The notes beneath the pieces were generated by a model that worked only from the letters and a program-made list of their open reading frames with translations, searched no databases and was not told the origin of the DNA. DNA of 10,249 nt from Euperipatoides rowelli (lineage: Eukaryota; Onychophora; Udeonychophora; Euonychophora; Peripatopsidae). How positions within the stretch are numbered: the first letter of the stretch is position 1; each line of letters begins with the position of its first letter. The stretch lies in NCBI GenBank assembly GCA_003024985.2, contig PXIH01S0009268.1. The stretch is one strand, 5' to 3'. Shown here in pieces: positions 1-7,055 of this stretch. The position numbers and the translations under genes are program-made.

Positions 1-132
1 GTGGTGCTATTTAACGGAATGGAAATGACCTCTCATTGGGCGGCGCTTTATTTTGTAGCTCTCATGACCTTTGGAAACTATGTACTTTTTAATTTGCTGG
101 TTGCTATATTAGTGGAAGGTTTCTCAGCTGAG
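1..132 (+). CDS. Cav3 (CACNA1G/H/I family): T-type (Cav3) calcium channel alpha-1, exon with domain II pore end and IIS6 (5' partial)
   Basis: This 44-codon exon part is open in frame 1 from the window edge and ends at a donor GAG|GTAAAA in phase 0. It reads [20 protein letters not shown] and continues through [21 protein letters not shown]. The first residues follow the domain II selectivity-filter region (its acidic residue and W-N would lie just upstream of the window). Residues about 13-41 form the pore-lining IIS6 helix. The block W-A-A-L-Y-F[14 protein letters not shown] is characteristic of T-type channels. L-type, N-type and NALCN channels have a different IIS6, which is why I call Cav3. 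The product is a plasma-membrane channel for low-voltage-activated calcium entry. Reading past the donor meets TAG after four codons, which supports the splice site. I cannot say which vertebrate paralogue is closest, since most invertebrates have one Cav3 gene. Confidence 0.95.
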
Positions 133-1559
133 GTAAAAAAAACTTAGTTTATTATCTGAAACAATTTTTCACTTTTAATGTTGGAAATAACAAGTTGTTT
201 TTTTTTTACTTGTATATTATATTTTCAGTTCAATACAAAAATGTTAGTTTCAAAATCACTGTTAAAGAATGACATTTGTTGCAGGTGGTCCTCAGAACCA
301 TGATAGGGAAGACTTAAGGACTTTAGCTTTCCTACTCCAGCACCTTAAACTAGTGTTTTAAATAACCATCAACAATCTTTGTATCCGCAAAATTTATTCT
401 TCATTCCATATATGCAGTATTGATATTTGTCGGTCACTTAATCAAAAGGTTTACCGGATTTTAAAATATTTAAAAACCTATGTACTAGTTGTTAAAATAC
501 TGAAATACCTCCATACTAGTTGGGTATAACAACAACTATGACAAGCAATAAAATTAATTAATTAGTTCATATAAATTCTAATAAAAACTCACTACTTCAA
601 ACTAATTGTCATAGGATGTTGACATTTTTGTACAAAAGTCTACTGAATTAAAGCTACAGTAGGCTATATCAATAATAATAATTATTATTGTACCCATTGT
701 AGTTACACTATTTCCATTGAGTCTATGTTAATTTATGTGAGTAGGTATCTTAATTTAAAAATAAAATTTAAAAATTACTTATATGCAGGAATGTACAAAG
801 TTTCTGAATAAAAACATGCTAATCAAACTCATGCTTTATGAATAACCAAAATTCTACTCATGGGTCTATGAATTTCTAACAAGCCTTAGATTCAACAGAT
901 GTCTTAAAATCCAATATGGTGGGTATTCTTATTGAATCACTCGTAAAATATGTCTGAAAAACATTCAGTGATGATATACTTGCTGCTGGTTTTCCTTACA
1001 TGGTACCGAACATAGAAAAGTAGTTCGTCTGTTAAAGGAGGTGACACAGTGATGTAACTATTATACCACTAAGTTCATAACTGTTGAAGGAGAGTTGGAG
1101 TTTAAGGACATGGCAAAATCATTTAGATTGTTTTCCAAAATAATTTATACCATACAAATAATGCACTGTGTGTATACATGGAACATCACTAATAAAAAGG
1201 TATTATTGTTATTCTGTATACCGACAAGCCAATGCCCATGATGAAACCTGTCATAAATCAATCATCAGTGATACTGCATATGTCTATGTTCACAAAGCTG
1301 TATCTATGACAGAGGATGGGGAACAAAATGGAGACCTGTTAAACACTTGAATAAAGAAATACAAAGAGAAATAAAATATGTATATTTTACAAAATGTTCC
1401 TGTTGTATATTTATATGGGTAGAACATATAGCCTACTGGTTACATTATATTGTGGCATAGTTACTAGGATCAGTACTAATAGTCTTTTTTAAAAGAAATC
1501 CAATGTTAAATCTAATAATATATGAGCGAACATCATGCTATTCATAATATACAGAATGT

Positions 1560-1650
1560 CCGAGAATTACCTATACTGATAAGAATTTAACATAACCCAT
1601 GTGCCAAATGTCATATATACAAACCGTTTGCTGCAATTTATTTACAAACT
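1560..1650. repeat. Left terminal inverted repeat of transposon copy 1
   Basis: This end pairs with 2178-2268 when that segment is reversed and complemented. Shared blocks are CC(G/A)AGAAT, GATA/GATAG, ACATAAC, ACAAACCGTTT and TGCAATTT. Several small mismatches and gaps show that the element is old. Confidence 0.75.
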
Positions 1651-1671
1651 CCAAAATTTGTTTACATGTCA

Positions 1672-2062
1672 TTAGTAAGTCTCTACGTGTGACCATTTTG
1701 TTACACACAGCACATTAAAGTGAAACCAATTTCATGAAATGCATATATATTAAAAAAAAAATAGATTAGGACTAGGGACAACCTTGCTGGACTATAGTCT
1801 GTTGTTGTCCGACATATTTGTATTTGTATTTGTATTAGACAGCATATCCTTCATCATGGTACCTATGGCGTTTGTTTGTTTTTTAGTCTTAAGAACATTA
1901 AGGTTTGATACAGCTGAGTGGTAAACAATGCTCTTAACATACCCCACAAAAAAATCAAGTGGAGTTATAGTGTTGGGTGATGTTGACCTATGACCTTGGA
2001 CTTTTACCCTGCAGTAAACTTCCAGTCTTCTTAAACTTCTTTAACCATGCATGGATTGTAGA
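1672..2062 (-). pseudogene. Internally deleted, frameshifted transposase remnant (copy 1)
   Basis: Read on the minus strand, 2062-1991 encodes STIHAWLKKFKKTGSLLQGK, then SPRS. This looks like the end of a helix-turn-helix DNA-binding domain of IS630/mariner-type transposases. After a short junction, 1965-1852 encodes TPLDFFVGYVKSIVY, then a region ending NAIGTMM. This corresponds to the family's (S)PDLTPxDFFLWGYVKD motif, whose D-F-F aspartate is the third catalytic acid. A further frame ends KWSHVETY followed by stop at 1672-1674. The middle of the protein, with the first two catalytic acids, is missing. One codon of the F-L-W-G motif is also missing and several frameshifts are present, so this is a dead gene. 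The same end (KWSHVETY-stop) is found in copy 2. Confidence 0.75.
1776..1835. repeat. Hairpin plus TTTGTA microsatellite insertion inside transposon copy 1
   Basis: GGACAAC at 1776-1782 pairs with GTTGTCC at 1804-1810, enclosing the palindrome GACTATAGTC at 1790-1799. Directly after this come about three units of TTTGTA. None of this is in copy 2, so it was inserted or expanded in this copy after the two separated. Confidence 0.6.
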
Positions 2063-2140
2063 TACACTTGATGGTTCTTTCCTTATAAGCTACACATGCT
2101 TTTACATATATAGACACCATATGCATTACAAATGTTCTGT

Positions 2141-2154
2141 GGCGCCATCTATTG
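2141..2154 (-). promoter_or_regulatory. CTCF-like motif inside transposon copy 1
   Basis: The minus strand reads TCAATAGATGGCGCC. As I remember the vertebrate CTCF core, CCASYAGRKGGCRSY, this matches 13 of 15 positions. The site lies between the right terminal repeat and the transposase remnant, where the element's own upstream region would be. Binding is inference only. Confidence 0.35.
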
Positions 2155-2177
2155 AATAACAAAAAAAAAAACTTTTT

Positions 2178-2268
2178 GATTTAATAAACAAATTGCATTA
2201 AACGGTTTGTGGATAAGACTTTTGGTTAATAAGTTATGTTTCAACGCTATCATAAATGTGATTCTTGG
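2178..2268. repeat. Right terminal inverted repeat of transposon copy 1
   Basis: This is the partner of the segment at 1560-1650. It contains AAACGGTTTGT at 2200-2210 and ends ATTCTTGG at 2268. Confidence 0.75.
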
Positions 2269-2420
2269 TTACCTTATATTTTAATGAAATATCTACCTTT
2301 TAGCTGTTTATTTTTTTATATATATTTGTTTTGATTTGTGTTAAAATAAAAGCTATGCCCAGTGGCCATTGCTATCGCCCAGACCACTTGTGAGTATATT
2401 TGACATTTCTTTCTTTATAG

Positions 2421-2538
2421 GATGAAAAAAAGAAAAGTAAAGAGAGCCTCCCCAGCAACTCTGAAAAGGATAACAACAATGATATTAATAACTATAAAGG
2501 GTTGGATGATTTTAAAAAAGATAATAACATAGAGAAAG
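2421..2538 (+). CDS. Cav3 (CACNA1G/H/I family): Cav3 channel exon: start of the cytoplasmic II-III linker
   Basis: The acceptor TTTCTTTATAG|GAT and donor GAAAG|GTAAGG bound 118 nt, which enters in phase 0 and leaves in phase 1. The 39 complete codons begin DEKKKSKESLPSNSEKDNNN and end GLDDFKKDNNIEK, with 9 Lys, 8 Asn and 6 Asp. This is a charged, disordered-type segment directly after IIS6, as expected for the start of the II-III linker on the cytoplasmic side. No family motif is visible, so the call rests on strong splice signals, phase agreement with both neighbours and position. Skipping this exon would shift the frame into the next exon, so it is not a simple cassette exon. The frame stays open for a further 102 codons beyond the donor (see findings). 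Confidence 0.85.
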
Positions 2539-2600
2539 GTAAGGAAACATCTTATACATATAATTACCTGTCACCACCACTAACAGAAAGCTCTTCTCTT

Positions 2601-2615
2601 CAAGATGCCATCTTG
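2601..2615. repeat. Short perfect palindrome
   Basis: CAAGATG at 2601-2607 and CATCTTG at 2609-2615 are perfect inverted arms around a single base. It sits just inside the intron, within the open extension of the second exon. It may be chance. Confidence 0.5.
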
Positions 2616-2989
2616 CAATCTTCTTGCTTTCTTTACTGCAACTCGATTGCCAATCTTTATGTTGTTTTTCATTTAAAAATTGCAATGTGCGGAGCATTCT
2701 TGCTGTCATTTTTTATTTTGCATTCGCGTAAACATTCATTTAAAAAAATCATCAAAGTAATTAAAAAATCTTGTGGGCTCAAATCACACACAAAATTAAA
2801 TGCTCGGGGGGTGGGCAGGAATGTTCATAAATCTTTGGGACTGTAAATCCATTATTCATTTCAATTAGTATCACCACGCTTTCATTCAATTGTTCAAATC
2901 TTGTTAGAGATTTCCATGAAAAACATTTCAAAGTAACTAAAGTCATTCAGATGTGACATTTTTTTCTTTCTCTTAGCAATCTTTCAAAA

Positions 2990-3615
2990 GCTATAAAAGA
3001 GAACAATATTTATATTAAAATGAGATAAATGGTGAATGACATTGAGCTATCATCCTCATCACTACTTGTATGCTCATTTAATGAGACAGGGAGTATTGCT
3101 GTATAAAATAAATTGCAATAAAAAAAGATATTTCTTTTAATGAGGATAATGGTGAATGACATTAAGCTATCATGTCAGTACTTTGTATACTCATTTAGTG
3201 AGACAGGGAGTGTGTATAAACATAAATTTAAAAAAAAAGATGATAATATTTCTCTTATAATGAGTAGATTGACAAATAACATTGAAATATCAGCTTATGT
3301 CAGTACTTTATATGCTCATTTAGTGAGGCTGGGAGTGTTGTCTAAAAAATAATGAATTGCAAAAAATATGAGAATAATATTTCTTATAATGAGGAGATTG
3401 GCAAATGACATTGGGCTGTCTGTTTCAATGTTAGTACTGTGTATGCTCGTTTAGTGAGACCGGGAGTGTTGTATAAAAATGAATTGAAAAAAAAAAAGAT
3501 GAAAATATTTCTCTTATTAATGAAGATAATGGTGAATGACATTGAGGTACCTGCTGCATGTCAGTACTTTATATACTCATTTGATGAAGTGAGGAAGAGT
3601 TGTACAGTCATGTTT
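2990..3615. repeat. Minisatellite, five diverged units of about 120-131 bp
   Basis: Five head-to-tail copies can be aligned on the block (A/G)ATGACATTG, whose GAC (AAC in the third) ends at 3040, 3160, 3280, 3409 and 3540. This gives spacings of 120, 120, 129 and 131 bp. Each unit also has a TACTTTGTATACTCATTTAG-like block, then GAGACAGGGAGTGTTGTATAAA-like sequence (split here for reading), then an A run and AATATTTCTCTTATAATGA. The last unit is the most diverged and appears cut short near 3615. Short open frames in it simply reflect the repeat and are not genes. Confidence 0.9.
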
Positions 3616-3696
3616 ACAAAAATCGTAGGTGTCCTGCCATTCTAGTTTGGTCATCCTTCTTTGTGCATGACAAATTAAAAGCAGTTGGTTGGGAGG

Positions 3697-3715
3697 AGCT
3701 AATTAAAAATTAGCT
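3697..3715. repeat. Small hairpin
   Basis: AGCTAATT at 3697-3704 and AATTAGCT at 3708-3715 form a perfect 8-bp stem with a 3-nt loop, just past the end of the minisatellite. In AT-rich sequence this may be chance. Confidence 0.4.
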
Positions 3716-4084
3716 TGAGGTTTACATATCTGTTGAACATTTTTTTAACTTAGATATTTGGTGTTGTCTTTTTGTAAAAAACAACTTGTGAATTAAAAAA
3801 TTAAATATTGTACATAAATTCTCCTTTATAAAGGATGAAAACGTCTGTGATAGTAAAAGTATAAAAACACGTATTTTCATAAGTATAATATTATAGTGTC
3901 TACAGTATATGCTCTATTTTACTGTCTATTGTATCTATAGCATATACTCGTGCAACTATCAATATTGAACCTTAAATCTATAGAAACAAAATAAAGATAT
4001 GGTTATGAATACATAATATATACAAATACAAAATGAGTTAAAAAGTATTTTAATATAATTTTATAGAATTAAGGGCATCTAGAA

Positions 4085-4140
4085 TGGGGCAAGAAGGGGC
4101 AGTGTCACCCCCCCCCCACCCCCTGCCTGGAACCCAATGG
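4085..4140. repeat. G/C-rich low-complexity patch with C run
   Basis: Short G-rich strings (GGGGC twice) are followed by ten C at 4108-4117, then A and five C. This stands out from AT-rich surroundings. The patch around 8030, read on the other strand, has a similar arrangement (GGGACATTGCCCTC then a C run), so both may be remnants of one repeat family. Confidence 0.5.
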
Positions 4141-5010
4141 CAGTCTTTATTTAATGGAACTTACTGTCTTTACCCAAAAAATATGAAAAAGTCTGATGTT
4201 GAGACAAAATGGTGAAAACTATGCTGGATGATTATAAATGAAAATAATACAGGAAATCTTGAATTAAACCTAAATTACACTGATTCTGATTTCATTCTGG
4301 CTATTACAAAATTTTCTAATACGGACATGGGGACCTCATTTTATAAGGGTACCCGGGGCCTCCAAAGTTCTTAAAATGTCCCTAGTCAAGATCCCAAATG
4401 TTTGTAAAAAAAAAAAAATTGAGTTAACAAAAAATGTTGTTTTTCATTATCTGTTATAGTTGTTGTTGTTCTATATTCAGTTTCTTAATCAGGTGAATAA
4501 TTGGTGCACCCCGATCCCCTGTACTCTAACATTTAAAAAAAAATAGAAAAATTGATAAATAAATTATTATTATAAAAACAATTTGATATATTTCTCTGTG
4601 ATTTTGGAAATGTATGAATACGCTATGTATAATGTTGGATGGATCGACTATAGCTTCTCTATAAAATTGATATAGGCTACTTTAGGGATAAAGTAACATT
4701 TAGTTCAGAAGTAGCATTATACAGTATAGACTAAGTGTAACAGCTGGTTTTAGACTTTTTACGATTTTGTCATCATTTTCCATATTTTAGGTAATTAAAA
4801 CAGATTCTCATTTCTAGGATTGCGATGGTAAAATTCTCAACAAAAATTTGTATTAAAAAAGGTTCATTTCTCCCCTCCCTACTTTCTCCAGATCCAATAT
4901 CACCATAGAGATGGTTCAGGATCAGCATTGTTCTTTTTGTAAAGGCAACACTGTTAAAATAATTAATATTGTTAAAAAAATATCCATAGTAAATCGCATT
5001 TTTATTTATC

Positions 5011-5028
5011 TTTTTTTTTTTTTTTTTT
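5011..5028. repeat. Poly-T run of 18
   Basis: Eighteen T in a row stand immediately upstream of the 27-bp array. Read on the minus strand it is a poly-A following the array, which could be the tail of a retroposed fragment, but I see no matching body or target duplication. Confidence 0.6.
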
Positions 5029-5035
5029 AAATTTA

Positions 5036-5050
5036 GCGCCATCTATTGGC
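5036..5050 (-). promoter_or_regulatory. CTCF-like motif, first of a pair
   Basis: The minus strand reads CCAATAGATGGCGCT, matching 14 of 15 positions of the CTCF core consensus as I recall it (CCASYAGRKGGCRSY). A second site lies 54 bp away in the same orientation. The match is seen; function is inference. Confidence 0.4.
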
Positions 5051-5110
5051 AGAAAGTTACATCTATCATCTATTATTAGAAAGATGCAACTGCCATCTAT
5101 TGGCAGAAAG
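5040..5110. repeat. Three-unit array with 27-bp spacing
   Basis: The 17-mer CATCTATTGGCAGAAAG occurs at 5040-5056 and 5094-5110. A version with three changes, CATCTATTATTAGAAAG, lies at 5067-5083. The starts are exactly 27 bp apart. The outer copies share 20 bp (GCCATCTATTGGCAGAAAGT). The sequence between cores is poorly conserved. Confidence 0.8.
5090..5104 (-). promoter_or_regulatory. CTCF-like motif, second of a pair
   Basis: The minus strand reads CCAATAGATGGCAGT, again 14 of 15 to the recalled CTCF core. It differs from the first site only in the last three bases, all still within the consensus. Confidence 0.4.
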
Positions 5111-5753
5111 TCAAATTATTTAAAAAAAACAAGATTTAATAAGATTGTTATTTGCTATGCCCAAAGACTTTATATATAAAAGATGCGTTATTTTTTTTTT
5201 AATTAATGAAGTCAGAAATTTTTCTTAATAAATATTTTACGTATTATTTCATAACTTTAAGCTTATAGCTGAAAATAAAAAGACTTACATTAATAGAAGT
5301 TACTGTAAATAATGTACATTTAGAAGTTAAGTCTGCAGGCTAGCCTCAGAAGCTTAACAAATTTAAGGCTTAAAAAAAGATTAATACCATAAGGATGTTT
5401 TTTTTTAAAAAAATAAAAGATGTTTATTTAAATGTAAAATATATATTCAACAAACTATTGTAATTTGCAGTGCTTTTTATTCTAATTTTATTTTCATATA
5501 TTTCTTTTTCTTTTGTAACTTTTATTTATCTGACATTTACTCTTGTCAACTTACTTTTGTTAAATAATGTATAATGAATAAAATAAATATACAATGTATA
5601 TATATTTAATAGTCTATAATTCTAACATATAAATATTATATTAGTTTTTCCACAATAATAAAAAACAAAATTCATAAGCTTCAAAAAGACAATGTTTTGT
5701 TTCATTAGCGTATTATATAATAATTATTATTTCTAAAACCAGGGTGACCATCA

Positions 5754-5776
5754 CTACGTTTTTTAAAAATCTCCGA
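5754..5776 (+). repeat. Left terminal inverted repeat core of hAT-like element
   Basis: CTACGTTTTTTAAAAAT followed by CTCCGA pairs with the inverse at 6469-6491, with one mismatch in 23. It runs into the perfect 12-bp palindrome GAGCTCGAGCTC at 5775-5786. Confidence 0.8.
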
Positions 5777-5879
5777 GCTCGAGCTCTGAGAAACTGCACA
5801 CGTCACGGAGAACAAACAGAATATAAACAGAGAAGACAGAGTCCGAGATTATTAAAATACGCTAACAGAGGAATAAAAG

Positions 5880-6008
5880 ATGGAGACAAAAGGAGAAAAA
5901 ATGTACAGTAAAAAAAAAGCTGTTAAAAATCTAAATTTAGCTAAACCATCACCTGGAAGTGATTTTAAAGGTCTATTGTCAGACAGAAAAAAAAAATGTC
6001 CTTGACAG
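5880..6008 (+). pseudogene. Possible coding remnant inside the hAT-like element
   Basis: An ATG at 5880 opens 42 codons, METKGEKMYSKKKAVKNLNL and on to SDRKKKCP, stopping at TGA 6006-6008. Just after it, another frame has CYLCRQDIIDGRYCYLID, which contains a C-x-x-C pair. This could be the worn start of the element's own protein, in which a zinc-finger domain would not be surprising for hAT, but the similarity is too weak to assign. It might equally be chance. Confidence 0.25.
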
Positions 6009-6468
6009 CATTCGTATAAGTGATGTGTGGGTTAAACAATTTAAAGACATCATGCTTGCTATCTGTGTCGTCAAGACATTATAGATGGTAGATATTGCTA
6101 CCTCATTGACTGAAAACAATTCATTTTTCAGCATTTAAAAAATAGTCATCGCGATTGTAAAAGATGTCATATAGCCAAAGTAAGAAAATTATGAGAGGAA
6201 GTAGTGTCTTATTAAAGGTTAGGCCAGTTACATCATATTAGACACAGGTAAATATCAAGTTTATTTTTCCTCCATTTTGGATTTTGGTTGTGTTACAATG
6301 CATTGTGGGTACTTCTCCGAATCCCAATGCTTTTTATTGGAGAAGTCAGAGACTTTGCTGATAATTTTCCGAGTTCTTCAGAGATTATTAAAGTCCACAA
6401 TGGAGAATCTCCGATTTTTTTAAAATTCGACTTCAGATTCATAGCGTTCTCTATAGTTCTCCGAGAAT

Positions 6469-6491
6469 TCGGATATTTTTAAAAAACGTAG
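6469..6491 (-). repeat. Right terminal inverted repeat core of hAT-like element
   Basis: TCGGATATTTTTAAAAAACG then TAG is the inverse of 5754-5776. It stops at the exact point where transposon copy 2 begins (CCCGAGAATACC). Confidence 0.8.
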
Positions 6492-6585
6492 CCCGAGAAT
6501 ACCTTTAAGATAACGATTTTACATAACTCATGAATGAAAAGTTGTATTTACAAACTGTTTTTTGGAATTTATCAACTCAAAATTT
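6492..6585. repeat. Left terminal inverted repeat of transposon copy 2
   Basis: It pairs in inverse with 7056-7136. Shared blocks are GATAACGATTT, ACTCA, TTGTA(T/G)...ACAAACTG and TTATCAACTCA. Confidence 0.7.
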
Positions 6586-6597
6586 TCTTACATGTGA

Positions 6598-7005
6598 TTA
6601 GTAGGTCTCTACATGTGACCATTTTATTGCCTGCAGCAGATCAAAGTGAAACTCAATTTCATCAATATATTGGACAGTATATCCATCACGGTACCTATGG
6701 CATCTGTTATTCAAGTCTTAAGAACATTGTGGTACGGTACAGGTGTGCGGTAAACCATGTCCTTAATATAACCCCACAAAAAAAAATCAAGTGGACTTAT
6801 GTTGGTCAACCTTGGTGACCAAGGTCAATTTAGCCTGCAGTAAACATCCAGCCTCCTTAAACTGCTTTATCTATGCATGTATCGTATGTAAAACTTGATG
6901 GGTTTTTCCCCATACACTGTTCGATATTTACATTTGACAACTACTGGAGATTTCATTTTGTCCAGCCACAGCACACAATGTATTTTTGCTTGTATGAATT
7001 TCCAT
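6598..7005 (-). pseudogene. Internally deleted, frameshifted transposase remnant (copy 2)
   Basis: On the minus strand a possible start ATG (7005-7003) opens MEIHTSKNTLCAV. Further on, in shifted frames, come VWGKTHQV, then TIHA-stop-IKQFKEAGCLLQ, the decayed DNA-binding domain. After a short junction SPLDFFLWGYIKDMVYRTP follows from 6797, then NVLKT-stop-ITDAIGTVMDILSN, then in another frame DEIEFHFDLLQAIKWSHVET and Y, with stop at 6600-6598. The D-F-F aspartate and L-W-G are the well-conserved C-terminal catalytic motif of IS630/mariner-type transposases. The first two catalytic acids are in the deleted middle. About 136 codons remain, against a usual length of roughly 300-350 for such transposases. 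It cannot encode an active enzyme. Confidence 0.8.
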
Positions 7006-7024
7006 TGGTGTTAAAAATGTTATG

Positions 7025-7039
7025 TGGCGACATCTATTG
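7025..7039 (-). promoter_or_regulatory. Weakened CTCF-like motif inside transposon copy 2
   Basis: The minus strand reads TCAATAGATGTCGCC, at the same place in the element as the site at 2141-2154. It has one further change in the GG core, giving about 12 of 15 to the recalled CTCF consensus. This suggests that the motif was part of the parent element and is decaying here. Confidence 0.25.
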
Positions 7040-7055
7040 AACAACAAAAAAAGTT

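Larger units (their letters stand above)
1560..2268 (-). mobile_element. Non-autonomous Tc1/mariner/IS630-type element, copy 1, with decayed transposase
   Basis: The element is bounded by imperfect inverted repeats of about 90 bp. The left end starts CCGAGAATTACC, and the right end, read in reverse, starts CCAAGAATCAC. A perfect 11-bp arm, ACAAACCGTTT, lies at 1619-1629 with its complement at 2200-2210. Transposase remnants run on the minus strand between the ends. It is the same family as the element at 6492-7136, and both are in the same orientation in the channel gene. It differs by an extra stretch of about 80-90 bp near 1745-1838 that includes TTTGTA repeats and a hairpin. It also lacks some sequence at the transposase N-terminus compared with copy 2. 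I see no clear TA target duplication. The family assignment rests on protein motifs and inverted repeats, not on a database match. Confidence 0.8.
133..2420 (+). other. Cav3 intron between IIS6 exon and first II-III linker exon
   Basis: This is a phase 0 intron with donor GTAAAA at 133 and acceptor TTTCTTTCTTTATAG ending at 2420. From 133 to 1559 I see only AT-rich sequence with short low-complexity patches (for example AATAATAATAATTATTATT near 672) and nothing recognisable. From 1560 to 2268 it contains a decayed terminal-inverted-repeat transposon, annotated separately. A 60-codon open stretch at 1168-1350 resembles no family I know and lacks coding signs. It is followed by ATAAA-like sequence, but I do not call it a gene. 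Confidence 0.9.
5740..6491. mobile_element. Decayed hAT-like transposon, right end cut off
   Basis: The left end starts CAGGGTGACCATCACTACG, the CAGGGTGACCA start familiar from hAT-type ends. CTACGTTTTTTAAAAAT at 5754-5770 is repeated exactly in inverse at 6475-6491. The match extends to 23 bp with one mismatch (5754-5776 against 6469-6491). The last 14 bp expected at the right end are missing, because transposon copy 2 begins there. TCCGA(G) occurs repeatedly near both ends (5772, 5842, 6316, 6368, 6410, 6460), like subterminal binding repeats of hAT elements. The 12-mer GAGATTATTAAA lies at 5845-5856 and again at 6381-6392. An 8-bp target duplication cannot be tested because the right end is lost. 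Confidence 0.65.

Noticed and set aside
961-1140. Less AT-rich patch that looked like a possible missed exon
   Set aside because: All + strand frames have stops, and no channel-like peptide appears.
1168-1350. 60-codon open frame in the first intron
   Set aside because: It matches no family I know, has no splice sites or good start context, and is close to the length expected by chance over 10 kb. I kept it only as a remark in the intron entry.
2512-2709. Minus-strand open frame opposite exon two and its extension
   Set aside because: It is antisense to the channel exon and has no recognisable protein features. It is probably a shadow of the open + strand frame.
3140-3645. Short open frames within the minisatellite
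   Set aside because: They repeat the satellite unit in translation, and frame shifts between units show no coding constraint.
4321-4385. GC-richer stretch with GGTACCCGGGGCC
   Set aside because: It resembles the sort of sequence seen in dispersed repeats, but I could not name a family or find a second copy in the window.
4773-5042. 89-codon minus-strand open frame starting MALNLKKKKKK
   Set aside because: Its lysine run is the poly-T tract read backwards, and the rest is low-complexity AT-rich translation.
6288-6818. Two + strand open frames across the transposons
   Set aside because: They lie in the hAT-like element and antisense to the transposase remnant. The homology signal is on the minus strand.
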